Source: Paulinella micropora
Taxonomy: Eukaryota > Cercozoa > Imbricatea > Euglyphida
Length of the DNA stretch: 64,000 nucleotides
Direction of reading: 5' to 3'
Assembly (NCBI GenBank): GCA_009731375.1
Contig: BJOX01000003.1
Coordinates: forward strand, 210,825-274,824
The translations under genes and the position numbers were made by a program. Under the pieces are notes generated by a model, which ran no database searches, had not been told where the DNA came from, and was given only the letters and a program-made list of their open reading frames with translations. Positions 1 to 9,139 of the stretch are shown here, one piece after another (position 1 is the stretch's first letter; every line of letters begins with the position of its first letter).

Positions 1-111
1 TCCAATAAATTTTTTTTATTAATATAATTATCATTTAAACAAATAGCACAACCATAATATAAATCATTTGGATTAATTCCAAACCAAAAATCTATTCCAT
101 AATATAAAATG
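1..111 (-). CDS. Possible 5' end of an unknown gene, cut by window edge
   Basis: On the minus strand one frame stays open for about 36 codons to the window edge. It reads as a Tyr/Ile/Asn-rich peptide with a CAIC Cys pair. It is divergent to the polymerase pseudogene that begins near 109. No start codon is certain and the codon content resembles AT-rich spacer, so this may be chance. Nothing about function can be said. Confidence 0.2.
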
Positions 112-3100
112 TCATACAAGCCACCTCTACCCCTAGACCGAACAAGAAGAATGTGGAACTATTACAGGCGAAGGCTAAGCTGAGAAGGGTTGAAACGAAA
201 GATAGAAGAAACCGCCAGGACCTTCTATCTAACATTCGTAGTAATACGATGATAAATCTCCGCAAAGCTAAGACCCGAGAAGCAAAAATGTGAGAATTAA
301 GAGCGAATGATTACGAAGTTAGGAGGGATAACCAGCTGAAATCTCTCACATTCAAATTTAGAGACTTAGATATAAGCTTTTATGATACGGACACCTTGGA
401 AGAGAAGGTATTGATACCCGCTATAAGATATGCCAGAAGGGAAGGGATGACTGCTAATGCGGATGTCAATATATCTATAACATACTCCACCGCTCCTGCT
501 AATGAGCGATACGACCACTATTTAAAAAAGAAAAGTTTTAATTCATTTCAACTCCGCCAATACGATACAATTTTTATGGACTCTCTGAACGAGTTCAACA
601 TAAACAATATTGAAGCTAGTGATAGAGGATATGAAAGAAACATACGATATGTGGAAATACCATAGTTTAAGAAAACGGTGGAGGATGCTATGAAGGAGTG
701 AGAGATAAAAGAACTAAGGTTGAAGAAGGAGTAAGAATATCGCCAACAAGCAAAAATAACAACTGCTTATTCTTCTTATGTAAGGATATACTAGATATCT
801 ATCCGATAAATAAGAAGAGATGTAATGAGATACGAACCGAATTTAAACTTCAACCAAACTCTCCAATACCGTTTTCAATAGCCGTCCAAATATTGGACAA
901 ATATGCGAAGGAAGGGAAAACATACGAAATAACAGACCACATAATGAAGGAAACAGTCAGCACAAATGAAGAAGGACAAGAACCAGATAAAGTAATCTTT
1001 TTAGAAAATAACCACTATTACGGATTGGTTAAGCAATTCAAGAAGAGGTGCTTACAATTATATCTGAAGAAACATACCTGTAATCTTAACAGGAAAAAGT
1101 TTGCTAATATTAGATTGAAGAAGAATGGTAAAAGACACTTAATAACTAAACTACACACAGAAGAAAAAATAAATAAAGACCAAGTTCTCCATTACGATTT
1201 GGAAACATTTAGAAATACAACCATCGCGGTCGGCTACGATATCCACGACTGCTACATAGTCGGATATACTCAGGGCTCTGAGGGTTTTAAATTTATGGCT
1301 GGTAAAGATTGTATCAGTCAATTTGTGGACGAATTAATTAAACGATGCAACCTTATAAAAGCAGGATGGGTGCCGAAGGATAAAAAAGATAAACCGCCCG
1401 TTCTATATGTTGATGGTTTTAACGGGGCGAACTTTGATCACTACTTCATACACCAAGAATGAATTAAAAGGGGTATTAAGATTAAGTCTTCAAAAATTAA
1501 CAACAGCTCTATTATCTGCTTAGAATTTGAAAATGTTAAGATGTGGGATATGTGCAAGCATATCCAAGGAAGTCTTAAAGCAAATCTTGAAAGTATGGGG
1601 TGCTCAGTGCTTAAGGGTGACTTTGACCACGAACAAGCCCGCAGATGGGAGGATATGGCTGAAAAGATGAAGCAGGACTGTCTGGCTTATCTAAGGAATG
1701 ATGTTATGGGTTTGAAGGAATTATACGATAAGTTAAACACGACGATATTTACAGCTCATAAAGTCAATCTAACTTCATACATTTCAACTTCAAGTCTCGC
1801 TTTCAACATATGGAAGAAATATGTAGACGGTAAATATGAGGTGAGACTTCCAACGGTGGAGCAGGAAAGAGCATTTAGAAAAGCCATTATAGGCGGAAGG
1901 ACTTACCCATCTAAGAGGCGGTTCATTTCAGCTCAGTATGAAAGATATTTGAAAAAACAGATCACCTTTGACGAAATAATTGACTACCTCGTAGATGCGG
2001 ATGTCGTATCTCTATACCCTACCGCGATGTTGTTAGCTTTTATGGTGGGCGATATACTGGAAACAATTGGTCCATTTGACCCGCGAAACCTTCAAATCGG
2101 CATTTACAATCTTGACTACATTTCTCCCAAAAATATACTACATTCAAGGATTGGACAGCGAGACCATATGGGCTCTTTAAAGTAGAGACTTGTTGATATG
2201 AAGGATCAATGGCTGACGAGTGTAGATATTGAGGATATGGTGGCCGAAGGTTATGAAGTCCGCATTCATAGAGGATACTACACTGTAAAACATCTGAATG
2301 TGTTTTCAAACAATACATAGATGATATGTTTAAGGCGAAGGAAAATGCGGAGAAAGGTAGCCCACAATATCTGCTGGCAAAATTGTTTATGAACAGTCTA
2401 TATGGCAAAATGATACAGAGACCTATACCATCTATTACAACATATATACGAACTAATGAAGAATACTGGAAACTTTGGAACAGTAATCAAATAACTGACA
2501 TCGTTAAATTTACAGATAAAGAAGGAAAAGATTTATGGCACATATCGGGCCTTCCTCGTAATCCAATCTTATTAGAAAGTAGCATAACCAAACCTTCACA
2601 CTATGGAGCATTCATACCATCATACAGCCGTCGTATTATGTTTAAGTATATTAAAGAAGCCATCCCGAACGGAACCATTGAAGACGACTTTTACTACACC
2701 GACACAGACAGCTTACAAATCCACGCGAGATGTGCTAGATATATCAAGAATATGGGTAATAGGAAACTGGGCGGTATAAGCGATGACTTAGGCGATGGTT
2801 GTAAGATAATAAAAGGTGTGTGGATAGCACCAAAATTGTATATGTTAGAATTTACGACGAAAGATGCTTTCACCGCTGGTATGACGAAAGACGACCTCAA
2901 ACACATATCAAAGGGTGTTCATATAGAAACTGCTGAAAATGGTGTTAAAAGATACTTCCATTTTAGGGGTAAAGGCTTAGATGCTAATCAGCTAAACTAT
3001 GATGTATTTGATAAGATGGACAAAGGCGGTAGCATTGAAAATGTAAAGGGCTTTCAAATGAAAAAAATACACATTGATAGAAACAGCAAACAACAACAAG

Positions 3101-3224
3101 TCCCACATTTTAGCATTTTAATATGACTAATGTTAAAAAACAAGTTAATGAGAATAAGTGGGCAGGTCGTGAGTTTATTAACGATAATGACAGCATCCCG
3201 CTCGGCTTCCACATTCGCGGTTGA
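109..3224 (+). pseudogene. Family B DNA polymerase of element 1, broken (PLV/virophage-like type)
   Basis: This is the replicative polymerase of the element, presumably protein-primed as in Polintons. Seen in order: an N-terminal basic segment (about 144-665), Exo I motif DLET near 1197, Exo II NGANFD near 1423, Exo III YLRND near 1687, GGRTYPSKR near 1894, motif A DADVVSLYP near 1996, motif B NSLYGK near 2395 and motif C YTDTDS near 2694. The C-terminal end closes with TGA near 3224. The gene is dead as written: stops in frame at 663-665, 1460-1462 and 2183-2185, and frame changes near 690, 2295 and 3115. No Cys-rich region precedes the exonuclease domain, and the motifs differ from the PolB of element 2. 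It faces the virion gene block tail to tail, with the lipase between. The family assignment is firm; the subgroup is inferred from motif style. Confidence 0.85.
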
Positions 3225-3225
3225 A

Positions 3226-3915
3226 TTATAAATAATTTTTTTTAGCTCCTTTACCCTTGAAACTTCTAATAGTATGAACACCTCTCGTAGGTTTAACTAA
3301 CTTAGTATTTACAGCAGTCGCTCCCAGCAATGATACGGGGTCGAATGCGGTTCGGTAGTTCATAGTTAGCTTCGCAGCCTTTGCCCTTTTACCTTTTGGA
3401 TTTACTCTTGTAGCTACTCGGTCAATGACTCCTTCAATTAGATCTTTTGTGCTACTACCTTTATTGTATGTAGTAGCCCTTACACCCGTCTGTCGGCTTA
3501 GGTCTTTCGCAATCGTTCCTCCAAGGCTATGACCCGTCAGCTCTACATTATCCTTACCATATTTTTTTATCACTTCGTCAACCAACTTCTGCTCTTCTTT
3601 GTATCTCGGTGTTCTTTTCAATACTCCCTTTACTAATGCGACATCTGTGAGTAAATCCCGCTTATCTACTGAACCTCTAAATGCCACAATAGCTTTGCAG
3701 TCTTTTTCATATACGGTTGATTTCTCTTTGCTGGCGACTGGCTTCCATCCGTCCGCACCTTTTCTCTCAGACGAAGACAAATAGACATCCTCAGACAACT
3801 CCGCACTGCCTCCCTTCTGCTTTCTGTATGCCTTACCAGCTTTTTTCAATGCCTCCCCATAACTTATATTATGCTTAGCGGAGTAAGCCTTAACAAACTT
3901 TATCCACTCACTCAT
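3226..3915 (-). CDS. Class 3 lipase-like hydrolase, intact
   Basis: A 229-residue alpha/beta hydrolase. The nucleophile elbow is GHSLGG with Ser130. A plausible Asp192 (AFDPVSLL) and His214 (GVHTI) complete a triad in the order expected for class 3 (fungal-type) lipases. The N-terminal 35 residues (WIKFVKAYSAKHNISYGEAL) look like a short helical domain often seen in proteins of large DNA viruses. The C-terminus is basic. Lipases and phospholipases occur in several Polinton-like viruses, where a role in membrane penetration or release has been proposed; that role is inference here. The gene lies between PolB and the GKYKGK gene, is uninterrupted, and has no counterpart at the same place in element 2. 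Confidence 0.8.
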   Translation of the reverse strand: MSEWIKFVKAYSAKHNISYGEALKKAGKAYRKQKGGSAELSEDVYLSSSERKGADGWKPVASKEKSTVYEKDCKAIVAFRGSVDKRDLLTDVALVKGVLKRTPRYKEEQKLVDEVIKKYGKDNVELTGHSLGGTIAKDLSRQTGVRATTYNKGSSTKDLIEGVIDRVATRVNPKGKRAKAAKLTMNYRTAFDPVSLLGATAVNTKLVKPTRGVHTIRSFKGKGAKKNYL

Positions 3916-4016
3916 ACCTCTACGGTTTTGGTTCCTATATTAATTATTTAATTTTTTTATTTTTTATACTACCTACTATATACACCCTACGGGCGTAGAC
4001 CGTACACCCCTCTAAT

Positions 4017-4292
4017 ATGTCCACCCTTACAAGACTGTTCGAGAAGTTCCAAAAACTTTCCATTGAAGGTGAAAAAAAATCCTTTTCGTTGGAAGATGTT
4101 CAAAAGGTAATCCACGACGAAATGAAAGAAATTGAAGAAAAGAGAAATGCTCAACCAAAAGACACTTTTCACTTTGGTAAATACAAAGGCAAAAAAATAG
4201 AAGACATCGCAAAGATTGACAAGCCGTATATTGAATGGTTAGTCCGTCAGCCGTGGTGTCGTAACAAGGATGAATTGAAGAAGTATTTGTAG
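4017..4292 (+). CDS. Small protein with FGKYKGK motif (exonuclease X C-terminal/DUF3820-like)
   Basis: A 91-residue protein. The N-terminal half is a charged helix. The C-terminal half carries FHFGKYKGKKIEDIA followed by YIEWLVRQPW, the pattern of the small domain found at the C-terminus of some DnaQ-type exonucleases and alone in many viral proteins. Only this accessory domain is present, with no DEDD nuclease core, so it is probably a nucleic-acid-binding or adaptor protein acting with replication. The homologue in element 2 is at 40341-40628, also transcribed in the same direction as PolB. The stop codon lies inside the first palindrome at 4289-4316. Confidence 0.65.
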   Translation: MSTLTRLFEKFQKLSIEGEKKSFSLEDVQKVIHDEMKEIEEKRNAQPKDTFHFGKYKGKKIEDIAKIDKPYIEWLVRQPWCRNKDELKKYL

Positions 4293-4316
4293 GAGCTTTT
4301 AAAAAAAACCTCCTAC
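4289..4316. promoter_or_regulatory. GTAGG-type palindrome, copy 1
   Basis: A 7-bp arm GTAGGAG, a C mismatch and TTTT pair with AAAA and CTCCTAC, followed by GACCTCAAAAA. The same structure and trailing sequence recur at 5602-5631, 8161-8190 and 16174-16202 in the same orientation. The other three sit 1-3 bases upstream of minus-strand start codons; this one overlaps the stop of the small plus-strand gene. Confidence 0.6.
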
Positions 4317-4358
4317 GACCTCAAAAACTTATTCACTTATTTTATTTTTTTGTTTTGG

Positions 4359-4380
4359 TGAAGCTTTTTCAAAAGGTTCA
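4359..4380 (-). terminator. 3'-end hairpin, TGAACC...GCTTCACC type, copy 1
   Basis: On the minus strand the stop codon TGA of the 120-codon gene opens an imperfect hairpin (TGAACCTTTT / AAAAAGCTTCA) followed by CCAAAAC. Copies follow the major capsid gene (5716-5740) and the small basic gene (10388-10410), and a degenerate one follows the gene ending at 17136. The position at gene 3' ends suggests transcript-end processing, as in the hairpin rule known for Mimivirus. Confidence 0.55.
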
Positions 4381-4740
4381 GTGGTCTTCAATAAAATTAG
4401 CTATAACACTCACATTTCCTCCATCATTAGCAGTCGCTACAGACTTTTGTAAAAATGTTAGATTTTCACCAGGAGAAAGTTGTATGTCGTAAGTTCGCAG
4501 GTCAATAAGCTGGCTAGAATTAGCATTAACATAAAGTTTAAGAATGACATCAGTTATAACAGCACCACCCAAAGCGGTCGCACTGGTGTCCTTTGATACG
4601 ATTGAAGTTTTGGTATCAATATTCGCGAAGTTCTCCGCCGTAAGTGCTCCAGTCGTTTTCACAATCCGCACTATATTAACTTTGCTGTCTTTGTTTGATA
4701 TGCTCACGAGAGATGGATAAACAATTGAATAATTGGTCAC
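4378..4740 (-). CDS. Small conserved virion-block protein
   Basis: About 120 residues, beta-rich, rich in Thr, Ser, Asn and Val, with no recognised domain. It is clearly homologous to the product at about 39445-39791 in element 2 (shared stretches TKTSIV, YVNA, LRTYDIQL and VIANFIED). It lies at the distal end of the virion block, directly after the 287-residue protein, in both elements. A structural or appendage role is inferred from position only. The open frame starts with GTG, which overlaps the TGA of the upstream gene (GTGA). No in-frame ATG is available, so the true start may be lost or expression may depend on the upstream gene. The stop is embedded in a hairpin. Confidence 0.6.
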   Translation of the reverse strand: MTNYSIVYPSLVSISNKDSKVNIVRIVKTTGALTAENFANIDTKTSIVSKDTSATALGGAVITDVILKLYVNANSSQLIDLRTYDIQLSPGENLTFLQKSVATANDGGNVSVIANFIEDH

Positions 4741-5600
4741 ACCATTAAAAGTTGTTTTATTTTTATGCTAATAATTGGGCTTTCCGTGGTGCTCGCTGGC
4801 TCACTTCCTTCCGCTTCGTTTGATGTGCTTGAATTAATAATGTTAGTGCCCTCAATAAACATACTACAACTGGCTGTTTTCAATGTTTGATTAGCATTAC
4901 CAGTTCCATAATTTCTGATACAAGCCGAAAAAGGTAGGGTTGTATTTGAAAGACTAACACCCACATTCGCATTCACATATTTTATTGTATGAACCAGCTG
5001 AAATTCTCCACTTGATGGATTTTCTTTGTAGAACCTTATAGCACCAAAGCCAAGATATTGAAATTTAATCTGGAATACATTCCCTTTAGTACCATCACAC
5101 GGGTCATCCCAGGTCACTTGGGGAATAAGTGTCGGAACGCCTCCTTTAACACTGGCAATATTCATACCAGTCGCTTTTATTTTGTAAAAATAGAAGCCAT
5201 TAGTAAAATCACTTTCACCTATGCCGATATATGAATTGTAGTCTTTCGTTTCATCAGTAGTCCATAGGGCAGTAAATCGTGTTAGAACTCCCATACCTGT
5301 TCTGTATTTAATTCTTTTTTTACTAGTCAATACAGCATTCGCGGTCGTCTTCACATCTGTTGTAAGTTCGGCCATATTCGCATTAAATGAAATGGTCGCA
5401 TCAGTTTGAGCTAATGTCCATATTCGTGTATTGATAGTGTATGGGAAAATCTCTTGTAATACTGGCGTTAATTGACCGACCAATGCTTCGCCGAAAACGG
5501 TTTTCATACTATTGGTTTTAATGTTGCCGTCATATCCGACCTTGAAATTTATGAAGTCTCCGTCAGGGTCTTGTGCTATCAAATTTCGTTGGTAGCTCAT
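4737..5600 (-). CDS. Beta-rich virion protein (possible appendage or minor structural protein)
   Basis: A 287-residue open protein. It starts MSYQRNLIAQ and contains QEIFPYTINTRIW and a central segment SKKRIKYRTGMGVLTRFTALW with an Ile/Gly/Phe-rich stretch (GIGESDFTNGFYFYKI). This central style is shared by many putative receptor-binding or tail-like proteins of phages and large DNA viruses, so an appendage role is plausible but unproven. The C-terminus is Ser/Thr/Glu-rich. The homologue in element 2 (38731 on) keeps only the first third because of an insertion. It sits between MCP and the small 120-residue protein, and a GTAGG palindrome lies 1 base upstream of the ATG. Confidence 0.6.
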   Translation of the reverse strand: MSYQRNLIAQDPDGDFINFKVGYDGNIKTNSMKTVFGEALVGQLTPVLQEIFPYTINTRIWTLAQTDATISFNANMAELTTDVKTTANAVLTSKKRIKYRTGMGVLTRFTALWTTDETKDYNSYIGIGESDFTNGFYFYKIKATGMNIASVKGGVPTLIPQVTWDDPCDGTKGNVFQIKFQYLGFGAIRFYKENPSSGEFQLVHTIKYVNANVGVSLSNTTLPFSACIRNYGTGNANQTLKTASCSMFIEGTNIINSSTSNEAEGSEPASTTESPIISIKIKQLLMV

Positions 5601-5601
5601 A

Positions 5602-5631
5602 GTAGGAGCTTTTTTACAAAAAACCTCCTAC
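5602..5631 (-). promoter_or_regulatory. GTAGG-type palindrome, copy 2, upstream of ATG
   Basis: Arms GTAGGAG and CTCCTAC with a T-run/A-run inner stem, followed by CAACCTCAAAAA. It ends 1 base from the ATG of the 287-residue gene, so it would be in its 5' leader or core promoter. Confidence 0.6.
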
Positions 5632-5715
5632 AACCTCAAAAAACTAATTTTCAAAATTGCGGAGTTGTATATTCTAAGAAAAAAATTAATCTAAAATTTT
5701 TATTAATTTTTTTGG

Positions 5716-5740
5716 TGAAGCTTTTTTTAAAAAAGGTTCA
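5716..5740 (-). terminator. 3'-end hairpin after the major capsid gene
   Basis: Directly after the capsid stop (TAA at 5741-5743), on the minus strand, TGAACCTTTTTT pairs with AAAAAAAGCTTCA, followed by CCAAAAAAA. It is the same element as at 4359-4380. Confidence 0.6.
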
Positions 5741-7297
5741 TTAGGTCCCAGTAATGGTGCCGTTTCTGACATTTACTTTTTGCTGAGTTACGACAAATGT
5801 GTAATGATTGGCCGCAATATTCGCAGTGGTTCCGATAAACTCCCATCGTCGCTCAGTGTCTAGACTTATTCCACTGATTTCATTTTGGTCCTTGCTCCAC
5901 AGCGGACGGGTATTGTCAAAGCTATCACACCAAAACCAGTTATATTGATAAACATTGCTATTCATCAAAGCAGAGCCTTCCAACTTCGGCTTAAGATACA
6001 TATAGTCTTCTAGTTTTCCGGTTTGACAATCAACGTTGAATTCCTGAAGTCGTGCTCCGTCTAGTGTGGTATAAAAAGTTTGGACCTTAGAACCATGCAG
6101 ATTGCTATTGTCATAAGCAGTGTTCTTATTTTCGGTTGTGTTGAAAACAGAGTGATAAATTTTCTTAATTCGCCGTCCGTGGCCTCTGTCAAATCTAAGT
6201 ATAACATTTTGAGAAGTTGAAGCTACTCCGACAGTGTTTTTATACAAATAAGAATAATCAATGTTGAAGCTCATACCTTCGGGGCTCATAATCTTCTGTT
6301 GAATTGATTGAACGACATCGGGGTTAGTCTCGACAGCTAAGAACAGGCTGAGATTAGTAATAGTAACATAGAACAGGCTGAGATTAGTAATAGTAACATT
6401 TGAATCAGCTACCGCGACCGCACCTCCACCAGTAGAAAGAGCATCATTGTTATAATAAAAGATTTTGGGTGTCTGTTGCCAAACAATCCGCAAAGTCAAA
6501 ATTTCTGGAAACATAATAGTTTTATCCAGAGCGAAAATAGTATTGTAAAGCATTCCAAGATTAATCTTAACATTGATACTCGGGCTGGCATTATTAATAG
6601 TTCCAGCTGAGAAATACTTAGCCTCATTAAAAGCAACATTAACGAACTTACTCACACCAGTCTCATTCGCAATAAGGGCATCATCGTGTCGGCGGGCATT
6701 TGTGGAGGGTTGTGCCATCCAAGCCTTTAATGCGGCCTGAACCTGTGCCTTCGCAACATCAATGCCCGTATCAATTTGCCCCGCCGCATTTCCTGCTATT
6801 GCCGAAGCGGTCAATGCTGTTTGTAATGCGGCCAACCTTGTAGCATCGCTAGCGGGTTGAAATGTAGTTGTAGCATTACACTTTTGAAGCATACAACCAG
6901 CTCCACTTCCATTATCATGATTTTCCAAAGCAAGTAAATCATCAATGGAGGTTTCGGGTTTCCAAATCATCTTAGTGATATTTCCGACTTCGTTAATGTC
7001 GCACAGATAAACACCACCTCTCGTAATCAATTGTATCTGCCTAATTGGGGCCAGGCAATCCATAAAGCATTTATTGTAGTTTGCCGCCTTCGCATCTGGA
7101 GCATAATTAAAACTCAAAACGGAGCGAGCCAAGTTAAACGGACGGCTGATAAGGTCAAAGTTGCTTTCCTGTCCTCCTGCGGTAGTTACGGTTACATTAA
7201 TAGAACCCTCACGAGGGGTAAGCTTATTCAAACGATAAGAAGCACTGATGTAGTCAGTCCTGCTGAAATCTAGTTCGCCTCCGTGTTGTGTGGGCAT
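5741..7297 (-). CDS. Major capsid protein (double jelly-roll type), element 1
   Basis: A 518-residue open protein with the opening typical of Polinton-like virus capsids: MPTQHGGELDFS, then LNKLTPREGS, TAGGQES, RPFNLARSVL, then a YLCDIN segment with WKPET. It forms the trimeric capsomers of the icosahedral shell. Homologous along its length to 37149-38665 in element 2 (shared LFLAVET, SGLSLDTERR-like and HYTF segments). It is uninterrupted, unlike most genes nearby, but carries an in-frame 30-bp tandem duplication (6341-6370 and 6371-6400) that repeats ten residues around ITNLSLF just before LAVETNP; element 2 has one copy. The assignment rests on motif style, length and synteny with ATPase, protease and minor capsid. 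Confidence 0.8.
   Translation of the reverse strand: MPTQHGGELDFSRTDYISASYRLNKLTPREGSINVTVTTAGGQESNFDLISRPFNLARSVLSFNYAPDAKAANYNKCFMDCLAPIRQIQLITRGGVYLCDINEVGNITKMIWKPETSIDDLLALENHDNGSGAGCMLQKCNATTTFQPASDATRLAALQTALTASAIAGNAAGQIDTGIDVAKAQVQAALKAWMAQPSTNARRHDDALIANETGVSKFVNVAFNEAKYFSAGTINNASPSINVKINLGMLYNTIFALDKTIMFPEILTLRIVWQQTPKIFYYNNDALSTGGGAVAVADSNVTITNLSLFYVTITNLSLFLAVETNPDVVQSIQQKIMSPEGMSFNIDYSYLYKNTVGVASTSQNVILRFDRGHGRRIKKIYHSVFNTTENKNTAYDNSNLHGSKVQTFYTTLDGARLQEFNVDCQTGKLEDYMYLKPKLEGSALMNSNVYQYNWFWCDSFDNTRPLWSKDQNEISGISLDTERRWEFIGTTANIAANHYTFVVTQQKVNVRNGTITGT
6341..6400. repeat. 30-bp tandem duplication inside the capsid gene
   Basis: Two consecutive copies starting gaacaggctgagattagt, identical but for the last base. 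It keeps the reading frame and adds ten residues compared with element 2. Confidence 0.9.
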
Positions 7298-7360
7298 TTT
7301 GTTTTTCCTCTTTTTACGGTTGTCTTATATTTTAATATGAGAAAAAAATTCATTAATTAA

Positions 7361-8158
7361 TTAACGGTTTTTTAACAAATTAAAAAATGATGTACATAAA
7401 TTAAAATAATTCGTTTCCCTGTAAATCAACAATGTCAGAACCATTCCTAACCCGTTGAGATTAACTGGTTGGTCGTTTTCATCGGTCAAGTAAAACCGAT
7501 ACACATTGCTTGAACTAGTAGATAGCCGTTTGCCGTATTCACTACCCGAGCCATCAGCCGAACGGGATTTCATTCGCCGTGTATATTTCTTGGAGCACGT
7601 GGTTATCGCCTTCGCCGACTAGGTCGCTTTGAAGATATAATGTTTTTCGCCAGTCAAGATTATGACATTCGGCGACCTAATGGTATTATTAGCAAAGAAA
7701 TATGTGAGTCGCGGTCAAAACCCATTACTTCGTGAATACGTGTTTCGGTCAAATATAAACCGCGGTTGAATTCCTAGGTTGTTCGCTACGGTAAACAATA
7801 GCTTGCCGTCTTCGGGGTCGGTGTTTGTGTTGTTGCTCGTGACTGTGTATGTGTAGTTGTTGGGGCTGTCTGCCGTTAGCACCTCAGCCAGTTTATTTTT
7901 TAAGTTGTTCATCGTGTAGTTACCATCAGGTATCGTAATCAGAGCCTCAAATCCATCTTCACTCAGAGTAAAAGTGTTATAAGGACTTGCCACAGAGTAA
8001 TATGATTTCGGCACATAGATATGTAAAATTTTACAATGTGTCGGGTTGTCTAGCGATTTCATATCAATAGAGTGAGTGAAATCACTGTCCGTGCCGTTTA
8101 TCCTATTTTTGCTATTGACATAGTAAATGTTAGAGCTCCTGCCTCCGCGATACTCCAT
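7361..8158 (-). pseudogene. Candidate minor capsid (penton) protein, frameshifted, element 1
   Basis: The first 148 codons (from 8158) and last 70 codons (to 7361) are open and match the two ends of a gene at 36258-37067 in element 2. Recognisable segments are SSNIYYVNSKNRI, SDFTHSIDM, HIYVPKSYYSV, YTMNNLKNKL, SPNVIILTGEK and the closing DENDQPVNLNGLGMVLTLL. This pattern (N-terminal N.R..GT.SDF, IPKSYY-like segment, LNGL...L end) is characteristic of the minor capsid/penton candidates of Polinton-like viruses. At least three frame changes lie between 7730 and 7565, so the gene is not translatable as one product. It lies next to MCP and protease as expected. The minor-capsid role is inferred. 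Confidence 0.65.
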
Positions 8159-8160
8159 TT

Positions 8161-8190
8161 GTAAGAGCTTTTTTTCAAAAAACTTCCTAC
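8161..8190 (-). promoter_or_regulatory. GTAGG-type palindrome, copy 3, upstream of ATG
   Basis: GTAAGAGC, T-run, A-run and CTTCCTAC followed by GACCTCAAAAA, 2 bases from the ATG at 8158. The arms are slightly mismatched. Confidence 0.5.
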
Positions 8191-8268
8191 GACCTCAAAA
8201 AATTATACTGTATATATATTCTAAAATATATTGTTTTTTGTTTTAATTATTTACAACAACGGAGGGGG

Positions 8269-9066
8269 TTAAATATATGTGTCAAAGCCATATCCGTTCT
8301 GTGATTTCAGGTCCTCCGCTTCTTTTTCTTTTAAGTCGGTCCAACCGCTGGCGAATTTAAATCGGTTCCCTTTCGCACGCTCTAAAAGAAACCTCATACT
8401 AAGCCACCCGCAGGTATCTGTCGTGTCGCTTTGGTTTTTAACCTGATTAACCTTCATAAGCAGGTATGTGCTCGGCTTACTCTTGTCAATAAGCTGTTTC
8501 ATTTGATGTAGAAATAGCTCAGTCGGCTTATATAGTGCGAGAGGGTCGTAGATTTCAATAGAATTGTCTTTAATTAGGTCAACCCAAACAGCAATCCAAT
8601 GTGAGCCTGGTTGACTAGACTTATCCAAGTTCATAATAAATCCATACTTCTGTCTTTTTTCCGACTTCAGTTTATTTATTTCGTCGCTAGCTACCGTGCC
8701 GATATACCAATCATATTTCATAGTGTTGTCTATTTCATCCGTCATTAAACCTCGGTAGGGGCCTCCTCCCCCTACGACCCCATCGGAGGGGGTGCGGGGG
8801 CTTGCCCCTGCTACCTCTTGCCCATCTACTGCCCCATCTACTGCCACATCTACTGCCCCATATACTGCCTCATTTTGTGGTTGAACTTCTGGTGACTGAA
8901 CTTCTGGCATATTTTCTGGCTGTTGAACTTCCTCTACATCCGTGGTGTGGGTTGGTGGTTTAACTTCTGGTAATTCAATACCGAGATGATTTGAAACTTG
9001 ATTTTTTATGTTTGGGTCGTTTACCATTTCTCTTACTAAGGTATTTACATATTCCTTCTTCTTCAT
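8269..9066 (-). CDS. Adenain/Ulp1-like cysteine protease, element 1
   Basis: A 265-residue open protein. It has a helical N-terminus (residues 1-30), a low-complexity Pro/Val/Glu/Asp linker (35-105), then a C5/C48-type peptidase domain. The triad is His156 (GSHWIAVW), Asp174 (EIYDPL) and Cys219 (DTCGW), with Gln212 as the probable oxyanion residue. In Polintons and adenoviruses this enzyme matures virion precursors. The homologue in element 2 is 35458-36318 with the same catalytic residues. The linker region contains short Val-Asp-Gly repeats and differs completely from the Pro-Gln-Glu linker of element 2, so it is a fast-evolving spacer. It sits between the minor capsid and the basic coiled-coil gene. 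Confidence 0.85.
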   Translation of the reverse strand: MKKKEYVNTLVREMVNDPNIKNQVSNHLGIELPEVKPPTHTTDVEEVQQPENMPEVQSPEVQPQNEAVYGAVDVAVDGAVDGQEVAGASPRTPSDGVVGGGGPYRGLMTDEIDNTMKYDWYIGTVASDEINKLKSEKRQKYGFIMNLDKSSQPGSHWIAVWVDLIKDNSIEIYDPLALYKPTELFLHQMKQLIDKSKPSTYLLMKVNQVKNQSDTTDTCGWLSMRFLLERAKGNRFKFASGWTDLKEKEAEDLKSQNGYGFDTYI

Positions 9067-9139
9067 TTTTTTCTTGTATTTACCCTTCTTTAAATATTTC
9101 TTAATTGTTGCTATTGTTAAAAGTTTGTGTATTAATTTC

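Noticed and set aside
1460-2185. In-frame TGA and TAG in PolB as possible stop-codon recoding
   Set aside because: The same gene also has frame changes, other genes use TGA and TAG as normal ends, and the stops are not at conserved positions in the second element. Decay or sequence error explains them better.
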